From: Malachius bipustulatus
Lineage: Eukaryota > Arthropoda > Insecta > Coleoptera > Melyridae
Direction of reading: 5' to 3'
Assembly: GCA_910589415.1 (NCBI GenBank)
Contig: OU342630.1
Coordinates: forward strand, 51,058,012 to 51,122,011
DNA length: 64,000 nt
Of this stretch, positions 22,437-34,944 are shown one piece after another. Position 1 is the first letter of the stretch. Each line of letters begins with the position of its first letter. A program made the position numbers and the translations under genes. The notes beneath the pieces were generated by a model. That model made no database searches and was not told the DNA's origin. It was given only the letters and a program-made list of their open reading frames with translations.

Positions 22437-24357
22437 CAAATACACTAGATAATAATACGTGCAGCTTCCACTGAAAATTGTCACCGGAAGTTACTGTCGC
22501 CCAAGCGGCCCGATATCTAACTAGCGTTGATTTGAAATGTCAATTTAATTGAACGAAACGTCGACGTTTACTTTGCTTATGATTTATAAACTTTTTGACT
22601 AGTAGTTTATTCTAATTCTAATTACAAAACGTTAAGTGTTGCGAATAATTGCGTAAAGCCAATACAAGATAGATGTATTGGCCTATTGTCATCGGAAGAC
22701 CTAAATAATTCCTTAATGGTTTTGGTTAAATATGTACAAACGAGATGCTTTGCTGAAAGAACTGTTTCAACAGAACATTGCAGCAATGTAATGTGGCTCC
22801 GTCAATTCGAAATTTGAACCCTTTCTTGGATGAAAAAGTTTTGATTCGTGTTGGAGGAAGGTTGGTGAATTCTGAATTTGATATGGATAAACATCATCCA
22901 ATTCTGTTACCGGCAAAAAATTGGTTAACGAAATTAATATTTACAAGGGAACATTTGCGTTTGTTGCATGCTGGTCCGCAACACCTATTAGCATCTGTGC
23001 GAGAGCGATTTTGGGCAATTTTGGGAAGATATACGACAAAAAGAGTGGTTCACGAATGTGTGAGGTGTTTTCGTGTTGCGCCAAAAAAAATAACTCCAAT
23101 AATGGGTAATTTGCCAGCTTGCAGAATTAATCCTTCTTACCCTTTTCAAAATACTTGGGTGGACTATGCTGGTCCAATGAATTTAAATGATACGAAGGGG
23201 CGTGGTTGTAGGGTTTCAAAGTCTTATATTTGCTTGTTTATATGTATGGTGACCAAAGCTGTTCATATTGAACTTGTTACAGATTTGTCAACTGATGATT
23301 CGTTTATTTTGGCTTTAAAGAGATTTATTGCCCGTAGGGGAAATCCTTCCAATATGTATTCGGACAACGGGACAAATTTTAGGGGAGCAAAAACCGAGTT
23401 AGACAAGTTGAGGGTTTTTGTATTAAAAAATAAAGACAGCATTGTTGAGGCTGACTGGCGAAGGAGTCGATTGGCACTTCATACCCCCGGATCACCTCAC
23501 TTCGGAGGACTTTTTTTCGTCTCTGACATTTGAAGAGATATGTATACGTTACTCGTAAAAATTGAGGCCATCATGAATTAAAGACCTTTGTCATCCCTCT
23601 CTCACGATCCCAACAATTTAAATCGTCTTACTCCCGCTCACTTTTTGGTGGGAAGAAGACTATTGTCACTGCCAGATCCGTGTATTTTGAAGATTCCAGA
23701 GTCTAGATTATCGTGCTTCCAAAGAGTTCAACAACTCCAACAATAGGTTTACTTAAAAACTGACGACTTATTTATTTGCTTTGAAACCAGTCGAGTTATG
23801 CAAACGAAACTTGGTGGGTTAAACAGTGGCACGCATACGGGTACCAATTAAAAATATTTTAACAAAAATGCAATAAACATCGAAATAAACCACTAATTCA
23901 CCTTATTATTACTGCTGCTGTATTGTATGTAGGTGTCACAAGCCTGACGTCATAGGCTGCGCACTGACATGTTTGTATAATAATTATATATACGTGTTTT
24001 CACGAGTATTACGCGTACTCATACACCTGTCTGTGCCAAAGTACTTATGAGTAAATACTTACGAGTACATTTTCTGAGTTTCGTACTCGAATTTCAATTT
24101 ATTTACGAGTACTCTTTCAAGTAGGTACTCCTGCCTAGCTCTGCGCTCTGCGTCAACCCCAACATTACCTGATACACCAAAAACTCTAGATAATTTTATT
24201 ATGTCTGTGAAAATAATTTATATTACATCCGTGCTTTTCATATCCGGTGTCTTGTGTAGTTAGCGATCGAGGCGTGTAGATGGCGCTCCTTTTCATACTT
24301 CACGTTTATTACATGTAAATAGCGGAGAGCTGCACGTATTATCATCTAATGTATTTG
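22437..24357 (+). mobile_element. TIR transposon copy B (1921 bp) carrying a BEL/Pao integrase fragment
   Basis: Same termini as copy A. The flanks are GTGATAC at 22430-22436 and GTGATAC at 24358-24364, a perfect 7-bp duplication different from that of copy A. This shows independent transposition of a unit already containing the truncated integrase. The right duplication abuts the start of a third related element at 24365. Confidence 0.87.
22778..23533 (+). pseudogene. BEL/Pao-type integrase fragment in copy B
   Basis: An open frame of about 251 codons with no ATG at its start. It has the end of the connection region (NPFLDEKVLIRVGGRL), the HHCC zinc-binding module (EHLRLLHAG to HECVRC), the first catalytic Asp in WVDYAGPM and the second in YSDNGTNF. 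The frame ends shortly after PHFGG; in intact BEL/Pao integrases a W-E-A motif with the catalytic Glu follows. The continuation resumes at about 23550 in another frame with a stop. Gag, protease, RT and LTRs are absent, so it cannot act as a retrotransposon. Whether it is cargo or passenger is unknown. Confidence 0.9.
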
Positions 24358-25084
24358 GTGATACCAAATACGCTAGACTATAATACGTCCAACTTCGACT
24401 GAAAACCGGCAGCGAGGCGACGCTAGCGAACCTGGCGGCTCGAGGACCGCTACAGTTGTTCTACTGGGCCCGGAATAGAGATGGGAAATACTGTTACCGA
24501 AGAGTACGACCGTTCCAATCCAACTGGTACCGCGACAAAATATGTACCGGTATTTTGGAACTGTTTAGCCATAGCCACATCGCCGACTGGAGCGGAGCCG
24601 TAATCGCGACACGCATACCCTGACCCTCGGAACGGTATCTCTACTATAAACTCCTGCTCCTGGAGTGCTGGAACTGAATTATGTACTTATAATCATAATT
24701 CATAAGTTCCTTGTTCCACGTGATGTTTTAGCCCATATGGCCTTGTATCTTGTATTGTATTGCATCTCTGTCCGTACTTCGGTTCGGTACGTATACCTAA
24801 TATGTAGGTATCTTCATTTTTTTTTTCTTACAAGACTGAAGTAAATGAAAAAAATTTTTTTTGCTTATTTCACATTCCATCTCAAGTATTTTTTCATTAT
24901 ATGTAATACAGTTACATATTTACATTTTTATTTGATAATTATTATGTTATTACTTATAATTTTTAAAGAGTCAAGTATACCTATAATTATTCCTTTTTTG
25001 TTTTCTGGCTTGAAATTTTTACTTTTTTTAATTTTCTTAGAGGACCGAAGTAGCCTTGCATAACTAGTCAGTAGGTACCTACTC

Positions 25085-26750
25085 AACGATCCCATAGAGA
25101 AAAACCTTCTTGCGCATCAATCGCAGAAATAGTGTATTTTTATGCGATTCAATTATGAATATTTTCACCGCTTTTTAAATTATTGGCTTTCTGAAATTTT
25201 CCATAGTCATGTCATGTTAGCGTAGTGCTTTAATGTGAAAAATTTTCTGTGATAATTTAATTTCATTTCGTTTCAACACGTGCCTTAGAATGGATTTTTA
25301 AATTTAAAAATCAAAAAAATTGGCAAAATTTCACAACTTTCAACTTTCAAAACAAAAATTTCAACTTGAAAAATACTATTTTTTACACTACCTTTAATAA
25401 ATTCGCAAAAAACTGAAAGGAGAGTTTTGAAAACCGAAAGTTTGAAATTTTAGAGGAATAAACATCATTTAAAAATATTCGAATATATCTCCGCCATTTT
25501 TATATTTGCTTCTTGAAATTTTTGAAGGTTAACTGCTATTAGTATAGTTGTCTACTATCAAAATTTCCGTTCTATTCCTTCAAAAATAAGCTCATGAATG
25601 TTTATAGAAATGTAGACATTTTTACCCTTTTCCTACCCACGCCTCTGGCTTATTAATAGAAATGATGCAAATTGTATTGCATTAGCTCAAATTTCAAATA
25701 AGTTTATTCCAATCTTGTTAATTTTGTTTAAAAGTTTTTGATCTTGCCTATTTAGGGGTTCAAAATCTAGCCATTTTCCAAAAATTGAAAAGGCCGCCAT
25801 TTTGGAATGTCTTTACCTATTTTACTCAAATACAGTACCAGACGACTACTTGAGGGTATCTTACTACCAAAAAAATTTCAGCGCTCTAGATTGAAAACTT
25901 CGACCAGAAACCGTGCCTCACGGACGGTTTTTTTTCTGAAATTCGGAGGGACATCCTGTAGAAGTAACACAACTCTAGGAAAATGTTTTTTACGAAAATC
26001 AAACGTCAGCCCTAAGGTTTATAAGAGTAAAAAATTTCGTTCATTAATCTTGAAAGATGAAGCTACAGGAGCGTTTTTAAAAATTTAGAGAAATTAATTT
26101 AAAAAAAAACATCATGTAAAAAAAATCGAATATCTCCGCCATTTTTCTTATTTACTTTTTGAAATTCTCAAGGATTGAAGTCTATTAGTATAGTTGTCTA
26201 CTGTAAAAATTTCAGTTTAATTACTTCAAAAATGTGCTCATAAATTGTTGGAGAAATTTAGCCATTTTTACCCTTTTCCTACCCACGCCACTGGCTTATT
26301 AATAGAAAAAATGCAAATTTTGTTGCATGAAATTAAATTTCAAGTCATTTACTTCCAATATTGTGAATTTGATATAAAACTCTTTTTCTATCTAGCTTAT
26401 ACAGGGGTTCAAAAAATAGTCCTTTTTCCAAAAATTAAAATGGCCGCCATTTTGAAACGGCTCGATCGATTTTGCTCAAGTGCAATACCAGACCACTCCT
26501 TATGGATATCTTACTTCCACAAAAATTTCAGTCTCCTAGATTGAAAACTGCGACCTGAAATGAGGTGACAAAAACGGGATATGGGGAATTTTGAAAGGAC
26601 ACCCTGTAGAAGTAACGCGACTTTAGGAATTTTTTTCAACGAAAATCTAACGTCGTTCCAAGGTTTTACAAGGATCCAAAATTTCATTCACTAATCTTGA
26701 AAGATAAAGCTACAGGAGCGTTTTGAAAATCGAAATTTCGCGATTTTGGA
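25085..26750 (+). repeat. Dispersed repeat with internal 0.6-kb duplication
   Basis: The segment 25085-26090 matches 43300-44100, with shared words such as CTTCTTGCGCAT, TATCTCCGCCATTTTT and GTAGAAGTAAC. The part 25485-26090 is repeated again in direct orientation at 26115-26740. The continuation after this repeat is found at 39670-39810, beyond the insertion. The frames here are not genes. Confidence 0.75.
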
Positions 26751-27676
26751 GAAATATATAAATATATAAATATAGAGATGTTTTTGTATCAAGGTGAGAT
26801 CTTTTGGTTACATTTTGTAGACAAGCTGAGATCCATTTTTACAAGACGAGATCCTTTTCGGATCTCGACTTGTATCTATGTGTATATCAACTTTTTTCAC
26901 ATAGGAGGGGTCAGGGGGGGGTGGTGGCAAATTTTCGTCTGGATCTCATTTTGACCATTTTTTATCAATTTTTATACAGAAATAGTTCAACTGTTCACGC
27001 TTAAGAGGGCGCTAGAGTTGTGGTCGTGTATATTATTATTTCTGTACAACTCGAGATCCGGTAAATGTGGCACTACTGCAAAGCAGATCAGGTTACATTT
27101 GGCACTTAAATTGATGGTTATCTCGACTGTAGAATAAAATTCGTATTCCTAACTCTTGCCTTGCCGCTTTGAGATAGCTCCCTCACGGAAATGCATTAAA
27201 AAACAATTGAACATGGGTCCCTAATAAATTTTCTAAAGAAACATCAAAGTTAATTAGCAAATCCATATTATTATTGCCGTACCTATTTGTGTTAAATTAA
27301 CTGCATTTTTATCAATAAGATAATTGAAGATTGAATAATTGAAGATTCAAATGAAATCCAATGATGTAGGTACATACAGTGAGCGCCAAAAGTAAGAAAT
27401 AAATTCGATAAAACGGAAAACATTGTTTTTTTTATGAAATAAAAAACAGGCCGATTTTTCTTTTAAGCTGTTCAACTTTTGAAATAATATTCGGGTATAC
27501 AAGCTGATACGTGAAAAAATTGTGACGTCATCGGCATTTTTTTTTTTAAATAGAAAACCCTTACTTTTTATTCCATTTTTTGATACTTTATTCTATTGCC
27601 AATACGGTGATGTAATCAATTTGTAACCTTAAATGAGCAAATTTTTGAGAAAATGAACTTAACTTAGACAGATTTA

Positions 27677-27913
27677 GGGCCGGTTGTTCGTACGTCAGTT
27701 AAAAATTTTGAGATAACTACTGATTTTAAATTGCAAATTTTGAAAATACGGCGAATATAATTAATGATCTTGTATTTTTAATCAGTAATTAACTCTTCTT
27801 AAAGCGAGCAGAATTCATTTTCAGAAATATCAGACCAATGGTTTGATAATACAGGGCATTTTAAAATCAGTAGTTATCTCAAAATTTTTAACTGACGTAC
27901 GAACAACCGACCC
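27677..27913. mobile_element. 237-bp PIF/Harbinger-type MITE
   Basis: Terminal inverted repeats GGGCCGGTTGTTCGTACGTC and its near-complement, extending for about 50 bp. A TTA target duplication lies on both sides (27674-27676 and 27914-27916). TWA duplications are typical of PIF/Harbinger. Confidence 0.82.
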
Positions 27914-28697
27914 TTAATAGATTAATTTAATTTAATTTAACAGATTTAATCCAATAGACTTACAGTAGATATTATAAAGGCTCATTAGGTTAACGTACAG
28001 ATTTCGGGGGCCGTTTCTAGAAAATATGTATCGACTCTGGGTGGAAAATATAGCAATTCAGTGATTCTTGGCCGGACAGGGATTACAAAAATGTTAATAA
28101 AAGTAATTTGACGTCGATATTCACTTTGAAAACGGTCACAAAAATCTGCCCGTTAACTTAATTGGCCTTTATAATACCCACTGTTAATTTAATAGACAGA
28201 TCTTATAAAATTGCCATGGAAACTGTTATTTTTGTTTGATATGGTTTTAATTTTTTTCGTTAATGTTCCGATTTTCACATCACTAACAAAAAGTGCACAC
28301 TCTCGACTTCACAAGCTGTTTTCTCAGAAATTTCCTTATATTTAAGGTTATAAATTGATTACATTACCATAATAACATTGTACTTATGTTCTAAACTCAT
28401 TAAATTTAATAGTTTTATCCGAATCACCCGGAAAATGCGTCTTCTTATCTGCATCGCGCTTCTCTTTATCAATTTTTTGCTCGAAATTGAGCGTTCAATA
28501 AAACATTTATTATATATGTACAGGGTGCGGCGCGAGAACCTTAGGGCATTTTTATATGGAGAAGTCCAAGGAGTAGAAGTCTAAAAATTTGTACGTGTAT
28601 AATTTTGGTTTTGACGAGCTGTAAAATATTCACAACCCCTCACCATTTCCGGTTATACCGAAGTAGCCATCAACTATCTTATTTTAAACGGGACAAG

Positions 28698-29193
28698 TTG
28701 TATATTATTACATTTTCAGATTGCGTGAAAAAATATAATAAAAATGGTGTTTGTAGTTCAAAATTGGAACGAGTGGTTTATGAGTTATAAACAAATGAAA
28801 ATCGCAATTTTTCATTTTCAAAGCAGCTTAGATCGAAAACGGGTCAAGATAGATGAAAACGGCTTACATGTCCCTATCTTAACTTTTCACGTAGTATCCT
28901 ATGGTGCTGATGAAATTTGTATACAAAGTGATGAAAAATCAGCGTTTTCAAAAAGAAAATTAATAAAAAATATTTTTTTTTTTAGGTACTCCAGCATAAT
29001 AGTATACAAAAAGTTAGGATAGGGACATGTAAGCCGTTTTCCGATATCTTGACCCGTTTTCAAGCTAAGCTGCTTTGAAATGGAAAATTGCAATTTTAAT
29101 TTGTTTATAACTCATTAATTGGTCGTTACAAATTTGAACTGTAAACATCATTTTTATTACTGTTTTTCAGGCAATCTGAAAATGTAATAATAT
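28698..29193. mobile_element. Foldback element near TACAGGGTG motifs
   Basis: Arms of about 180-200 bp (28698-28898 and 29011-29193) share words such as ATTACATTTTCAG and CTTACATGTCCCTATC with their complements. A TACAGGGTG motif lies at the right end (29193) and another at 28519. The interior word TTTATAACTCATTAATTGGT is also seen in the element at 62.2 kb. Confidence 0.75.
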
Positions 29194-29267
29194 ACAGGGT
29201 GTACCATTAAAAAAAAAAGAAAAATATGGCAACTTCCGGTGTAACCGGAAGGGCTGACCAAGGGCTG

Positions 29268-29830
29268 ACAAAAGTTACAGGCCTTTGAATCTCAGATTTG
29301 TGATATTTTTTCACGAGTAAGAGCTTCGCAAAATATTTTTTTCTCCGTCACCGGTTGACATTGGGGACTCTAGTTTTGTTTTTCCATTATAGTTATGATT
29401 AGTGAACGAAATGACGTATTTAAAATGCAAGAAGTTTGTTCAATTTTTTAAAATATTCAGTGTTTTTGTCCGATTAATCACACAGTTTCTGCAAAGTTCC
29501 GACTTTGAACACCTTTAATTTTTTTTCACGATATCGATTTCAGTTTTTTTGTTACCATCTGATAAAATGAAGTTTTGTGAACATTTTATTCCGCATAACA
29601 TATAGTCGCGTTTCAAAAATAAACTTTCTAGAGCCGTTGATATGAAATCCTGAAGTTGACCAGATATGTTTAGCATAGAACGGACAGAGTGCGTGTTATA
29701 GCGCGGCGACGGCTGTTGAACAAGGAACGGCTGAGAATTAGATTGTTACTGTTATGTAACCTATTCAATAATAATTTAGGGACGTTTATTTAATGTAATA
29801 TTGTTTAAATAAGGATTTGATATTTTGGAA
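29268..29830 (+). repeat. Repeat alpha, copy 1 (direct)
   Basis: A block of about 560 bp starting with GCTGACAAAAGTTACAG and ending near AATTTAGGGACGTTTATTTA. It recurs in direct orientation at 30404-30970 and inverted at 32280-32880. Confidence 0.85.
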
Positions 29831-30263
29831 ATATTCATATTTTCAATTACATAAGTACATAGGTTAAAAAACTATATTTTATACATAATAGGTATACTTA
29901 CATAATCTCAATAATATCATCATTATATGCATGTGAGATACTTACTCAGGCTTACGCTCATTAATACAGCAACTCTTTTACTTCTTCTTCCTCGGAAAAA
30001 TTGCTGTTTAGTTTGTCTTCAAAAATATTTTCAGTGATTGCAAAAATCTGATACAGCTGATGATTTAGACAACATTTCCACATCTAGGCATAATCTTTAA
30101 ATTGACTGCATTTGAAACTATTTTTCTAGTATTCTCACCAGTGCCTGTGCTAATAGAAATGAGTTTCTTCTTTTTTTTCTGCCATCTTTGTTGCAAATGA
30201 AGCACATCTTTCTAATATCAAAATTTATTTTGATTCGTCCCTTATTTGCAGTGCGCTCATTAT

Positions 30264-33004
30264 AGTGGAGCGGAAAGAGCCCGCTATCTCGCTTATTTCA
30301 GGTAGAAAAATTTTTCGGAGTAGAAAGATATGGGACCGGTACCATCATATTAAGGGATCTTTGGGGCACTAGAATCTCCTTTTACGACAAGCTCCCTTGG
30401 TGCTGACAAAAGTTACAGCCCTTTGAATCTCAGATTTGTGATTTTTTTTTCACGAGTAAAAGCTTCGCAAAGTATTTTTTTTCTCCGTCACCGGTTGACA
30501 TTGGGGACTCTAGTTTTGTTTTTCCTTTATAGTTATGATCAGTGAACGAAATGACGTATTTGAAATGCAAGAAGTTTGTTCAATTTTCAAAATATTCAGT
30601 GTTTTTGACCGATTAAACACACAATTTCTGCAAAGTTCCGACTTTGAACACCTTTAAATTTTTTTTTCACGATATCGATTTCAGTTTTTTTGTTACCATC
30701 TGATAAAATGAAGCTTAGTGAACATTTTATTTCGTATAACATGTAGTCGCGTTTCAAAAATAAACTTTCTAGAGCCGTTTATATGAAACCCTGAAGTTGA
30801 ACAGATATGTTTAGCATAGAACGGAGTGCGAGTTATAGCGCGGCGACGGCTGTTGAACAAGGAACGGCTGAGGATAAGATTGTTACTGCGAGTGTTACTG
30901 TTATGTTACCTATTCAATAATAATTTAGGGACGTTTATTTATTGTAATATTGTTTAAATAAGGCTTTGTTATTTATTAAATATTTTAACACGCTTGAAAT
31001 TTATTCACCTAAAGGGCAATTATTGCCCTTTATAGAAAGCAAGGTATGGTCTCAGTCTTAACATGATGGTACCGGTCCCATATCTTTCTACTCCGAAAAA
31101 TTTTTTGTGCATATTTTCAGCCTCTTTCCGCTCCACTATTATTTTGGGATTTGCTTTGTATCTGCCGTTGGTATTCGGTCTTTTGGTAACTAGTATAACG
31201 CTTGTAACATTCGTGATGATACTTATAATCATACTTCATTGATTCCAAAACTTTTTTGTGAGGTTCGAGTCTTGTCCAAAGATTGTCATGTCTTTTTTCT
31301 GACGCGTTAAGAATGGCTGAGATTCCTCTACTCGTGGGTCGTGGGCGTCTGAATAACTGTTCTTGACAAATCATCGAGACTTCCGTCACAAATTATGCAA
31401 TGATTCAAATTCATGTTACTTTTTCTCCTGTTGAGGAGGAATAAATATTGAATTATTGGTCATAATATACATACAATATCGGGGTGTATATTTTTCATTA
31501 TTATAAAATCTGAACTTGAAATGAAAGAAAGAAAAAAAAATAATTAATGAAAAATAAATTTTTTAATAAAACTTTGACCTCTTTTCTAAAATTATCTTTC
31601 TTGAAAATTATGCAAATAACGACACATGCTTATTTGAGTATTTTCTACTAAAAAATAAAAGGAATCGCCATTCTAATTTAAAGTCACCACTTTGTTACAC
31701 CCTCTATACCTAATACAATAACTGTGTGTAAGTTGTAAAATTTCTCTAGCAAATTCGACTGTATTAGACTAATTATTAGAAAATATATTCAAAATCCTTC
31801 CTTACCTGAATTTCACGTTGGCATCAAAATTAAACATTGTTGAGTGTTGATACTAACACTATCAATGTTGATTAAAATTAATACTAATGACACAATTATT
31901 AAACATATGATATTAAACACCGCCTATATAGATAAGAAATAAACCTCGCACGCGTGTGTTCGGCTTACACCCTTAAACTGAAATTATTTTGTATATTATC
32001 GCATTTCACCAGGGCTTTAAACTACAGCCACACGATGATATTTATTTATTGATGATGAATAAAACATTAATGTTTTAAAAATATTTATTTATTTTTTACC
32101 AGTTCATCACAACCCCAAGAAATTGCAGTTGAAGGAAATACCTACTAAGGTACAATAATTGTACTTCATTTCTAGGTAAATATGTGTAACCGCGTGTAGA
32201 TAAGATATTATACCTTAAATACCTTGCTTCCTATTGCCCTTAGGTAGGTATATTAACCAATTGAAAATATGAATATTTTCAATGAATTTCAAGCATGTTA
32301 AAATATTTAATAAATAACAAAGCCTTATTTAAACAATATTACATTAAATAAACGTCCCTAAATTATTATTGAATAGGTACCTACATAACAGTAACAATCT
32401 TATTCGCAGCCGTTCCTTGTTCAACAGCCGTCGCCGCTCTATAACTCGCACTCCGTCCGTTCTATGCTAAACATATCTAGTCAACTTCAGGGTTTCATAT
32501 CAACGGCTCTAGAAAGTTTATTTTTCAAACGCGACTATATGTTATGTGAAATGAAATATTCGCAAAACTTCATTTTTATCAGATAGTAACAAAAAAACTG
32601 AAATCGATATCGTGAAAAAAAAATTAAAGGTGTTCAAAGTCGGAACTTTACAGAAATTGTGTGATTAATCGGACAAAAACACTGAATATTTTGAAAATTG
32701 AACCAACTTCTTGCATTTTAAGTACGTCATCTCGTTCACTAATCATAACTATAATGGAAAAACAAAACTAGAGTCCCCAATGTCAACTGGTGACGGAGAA
32801 AAAAAAAATTTGCGAAGCATTTACTCGTGAAAAAAATCACAAATCTGATATTCAAAGGGCTGTAACTTTTGTCAGCACCAAGGGAGCTTGTCGTAAAACG
32901 AGATTCTAGTGCCCCAAAGATCCCTTAATATGATGGTACCGGTCCCATATCTTTCTACTCCGAAAAATTTTTTGTGCATATTTTCAGCCTCTTTCCGCTC
33001 CACT
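30264..33004. repeat. 2.7-kb palindrome with about 700-bp arms around a broken gene
   Basis: The left arm 30264-30970 is block beta (starting AGTGGAGCGGAAAGAG) plus alpha copy 2. The right arm 32280-33004 is the inverted alpha copy 3 plus beta. A third, shorter beta (31062-31138, minus) is the 3' end of the broken gene at 31020-31414. The spacer also holds AT-rich sequence with no other gene. Arms this long with a gene inside resemble a DNA transposon with long inverted repeats, but no catalytic domain is visible. Confidence 0.7.
31020..31414 (-). pseudogene. Broken gene with CxxC ... HxxxC motif, repeat-associated
   Basis: From ATG at 31414 the minus strand reads MNLNHCIICDGSLDD. A frameshift then moves to the frame with SAILNASEKRHDNLWTRLEP and YKYHHECYKRYTSYQ. 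A second shift leads to a segment VERKEAENMHKKFFGVERYG that is the same as block beta. The pattern C-x2-C, then H-x3-C followed by YT, is that of uncharacterised arthropod proteins that occur in large repeat-linked families. A zinc-binding role is inference. At least three genomic copies of the 3' part exist within 3 kb, and two of them read on through RDLWGTRISFYDK to a stop. Confidence 0.5.
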
Positions 33005-34500
33005 AATAGGTACATACCTACCGCTCTAGTGGAGCGAAATTCGTTATAAAAGTCGCTCCGTTATCGATTTTTTTTGACGTATAACCAGGTCAGATCTAAT
33101 AAGTTTTGTTCATTGCATAATTTTGCATTCAAAACGGCTCTTTACAACCTTTTTGGGTAGGTCGGGACTTTTATATTTGAAAAAACCATAAAAATTTATG
33201 ATTTTTAAAAATTGTACTTTTGAACATTTACATGAATATATCTTAAAAAGTAATCAAGATATAAAAATGATTTTCTCATTAAATTAAAGCAGACAAATGG
33301 GCGCTTCTAATCGTGTATCTTACTGCCCTCAAGTATATAGTATAGCTGATTTGCAAAAATAATACAAACGGTGCATGTTGCAAAACGTGTATTGATATTT
33401 TCACTAAGCGACAAACTTTTTTAGTTATGAAAATTTTTGTACACATGAAGTGAACAAAATGAAGCCAAGATATAGTAGAAGTTTTTGTATAAAAATTATT
33501 CTTTGTAGCGATTGCCGTTTGGTAGCTATGACCTTTTTTTCAAGTGATGTCGCGCCAATATCGTGCGCTAGCCCTTACATAGAGAGCGTCGAGTCAAATG
33601 CAAGGCCTACATTAATCCAAATATAGGAACAAGGTATAATATAAGCTATAAAACATATTTTGTTTCAGTCTTATACACAAGCTATATAGTCCCACTTTAC
33701 CTGTCAGGTAAACATTTAAGGTATTACCTTCAATTATTGTAGGAAATAATTATTGACCTGGACACGTGTCCTTGGACCAGGTTTCTGGTCAGTATGACCA
33801 GCAAATACAGCAAATACACGTGAAGTTCTCAAACGTTCCCAAAAAAGCATACTAAATTTTTTTAATATTTGGGCTTCAAGAACTAATTAAATTTAAAGTA
33901 GAACGTAGGTATTATTATTGTAGGTATAATAATAATAATTGTACGTTAATGTTAATAATTATTGTTATTGGACATCAAAATGAATATGTAATCCAAATTA
34001 TGTTTATATAAATTATATAAACAAACTATATAACTAAATGTTTAAATGTTTTTTCTTCATCTAAAGTCAATATATCGATCTGTAATCAAAAGTATAAAAT
34101 ATCAACAGGTCGTTTTGAAAATTGTAGAAGAACAAAAATAAAATAAAAATTCTGATTTCATTTTGAAGCTAAATTTTATTTCAATAACATTTAGTTTATA
34201 ATAATTATTGTTTGCGTAGCGCACCCTGAAAAGTAACTTATAAAAATAAGAGGTAGGTACATGAATTATCTAGAAAGAGCTTGTGCATATTATGGAATTT
34301 TATTATGTATTTTTATAAATTTTGAAAACTTTGTAGGTTTCTTTAATCACCTACCAACCCACCAAACTTATAAATTACAGTAGCTAACTACAAAGAATTA
34401 CGTGAGCAACTATTATAGTTATCACCAAATTATATTTAATTAAGTATGATCTTGTGGTCAGTATGAGGAAGTCTGCAGTAAGCAAGGTAGGTAGTACATG
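33005..34500. other. Non-coding AT-rich stretch inside the 12.9-kb insertion
   Basis: No exon, MITE boundary or RNA gene recognised. Short AT palindromes such as AATAATAATAATTGTACG near 33930 are present. Confidence 0.4.
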
Positions 34501-34503
34501 CAC

Positions 34504-34914
34504 CTATTTAATGGTAACTGTATACCGAATAATAATAAACTTCGAAAAAATATGTGAAATAAAACAAAAAATACGAACTAAGTACATCAATACCTGAATT
34601 GATATAAATAGCCAATAAAAAATATGGGATGGGACGTCTTTATAAGGAGATACTTTTTTCGACTGTGTATTATAATTCATCAAGGCAAACAACTTTTTCA
34701 AATAACTTTTCTTAATTAAAAAACTCAAAAAGAAACGAGATACAGCCTTTAGAAGGTAAAAAAAATTAAAGTCCAGACCTACCATAGTAAATTCAACTAC
34801 TGACTTTGCCAAACTGATTTTGCTCAACAAAAAAAAAATTGAATACGTAACAAAACCAAAATAACAGGAAATAAAAATGAAATAAAATGAAAATTTCCAG
34901 CCTTTGTTTTTCAT
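34504..34914 (-). pseudogene. Hydrophobic 136-codon frame, chemoreceptor-like fragment
   Basis: The minus strand encodes a Phe/Leu/Ile-rich protein with about three likely membrane segments (GFVTYSIFFLLSK, FYWLFISIQVLMYL and others). A charged loop LIKKSYLKKLFALMNYNT lies between them. Layout and loop resemble the region around membrane segments 1-3 of insect odorant receptors. The assignment is weak because low-complexity AT-rich DNA can give similar frames. An inverted, more decayed copy lies immediately beside it at 34945-35200, which argues that this was once a real sequence unit. Confidence 0.3.
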
Positions 34915-34944
34915 TTAAATTACCTAAACATTACCTACTTCAGT

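Noticed and set aside
20261..24357. Simple tandem segmental duplication of a BEL fragment
   Set aside because: Each copy has its own terminal inverted repeats and its own 7-bp duplication, with unrelated DNA between them.
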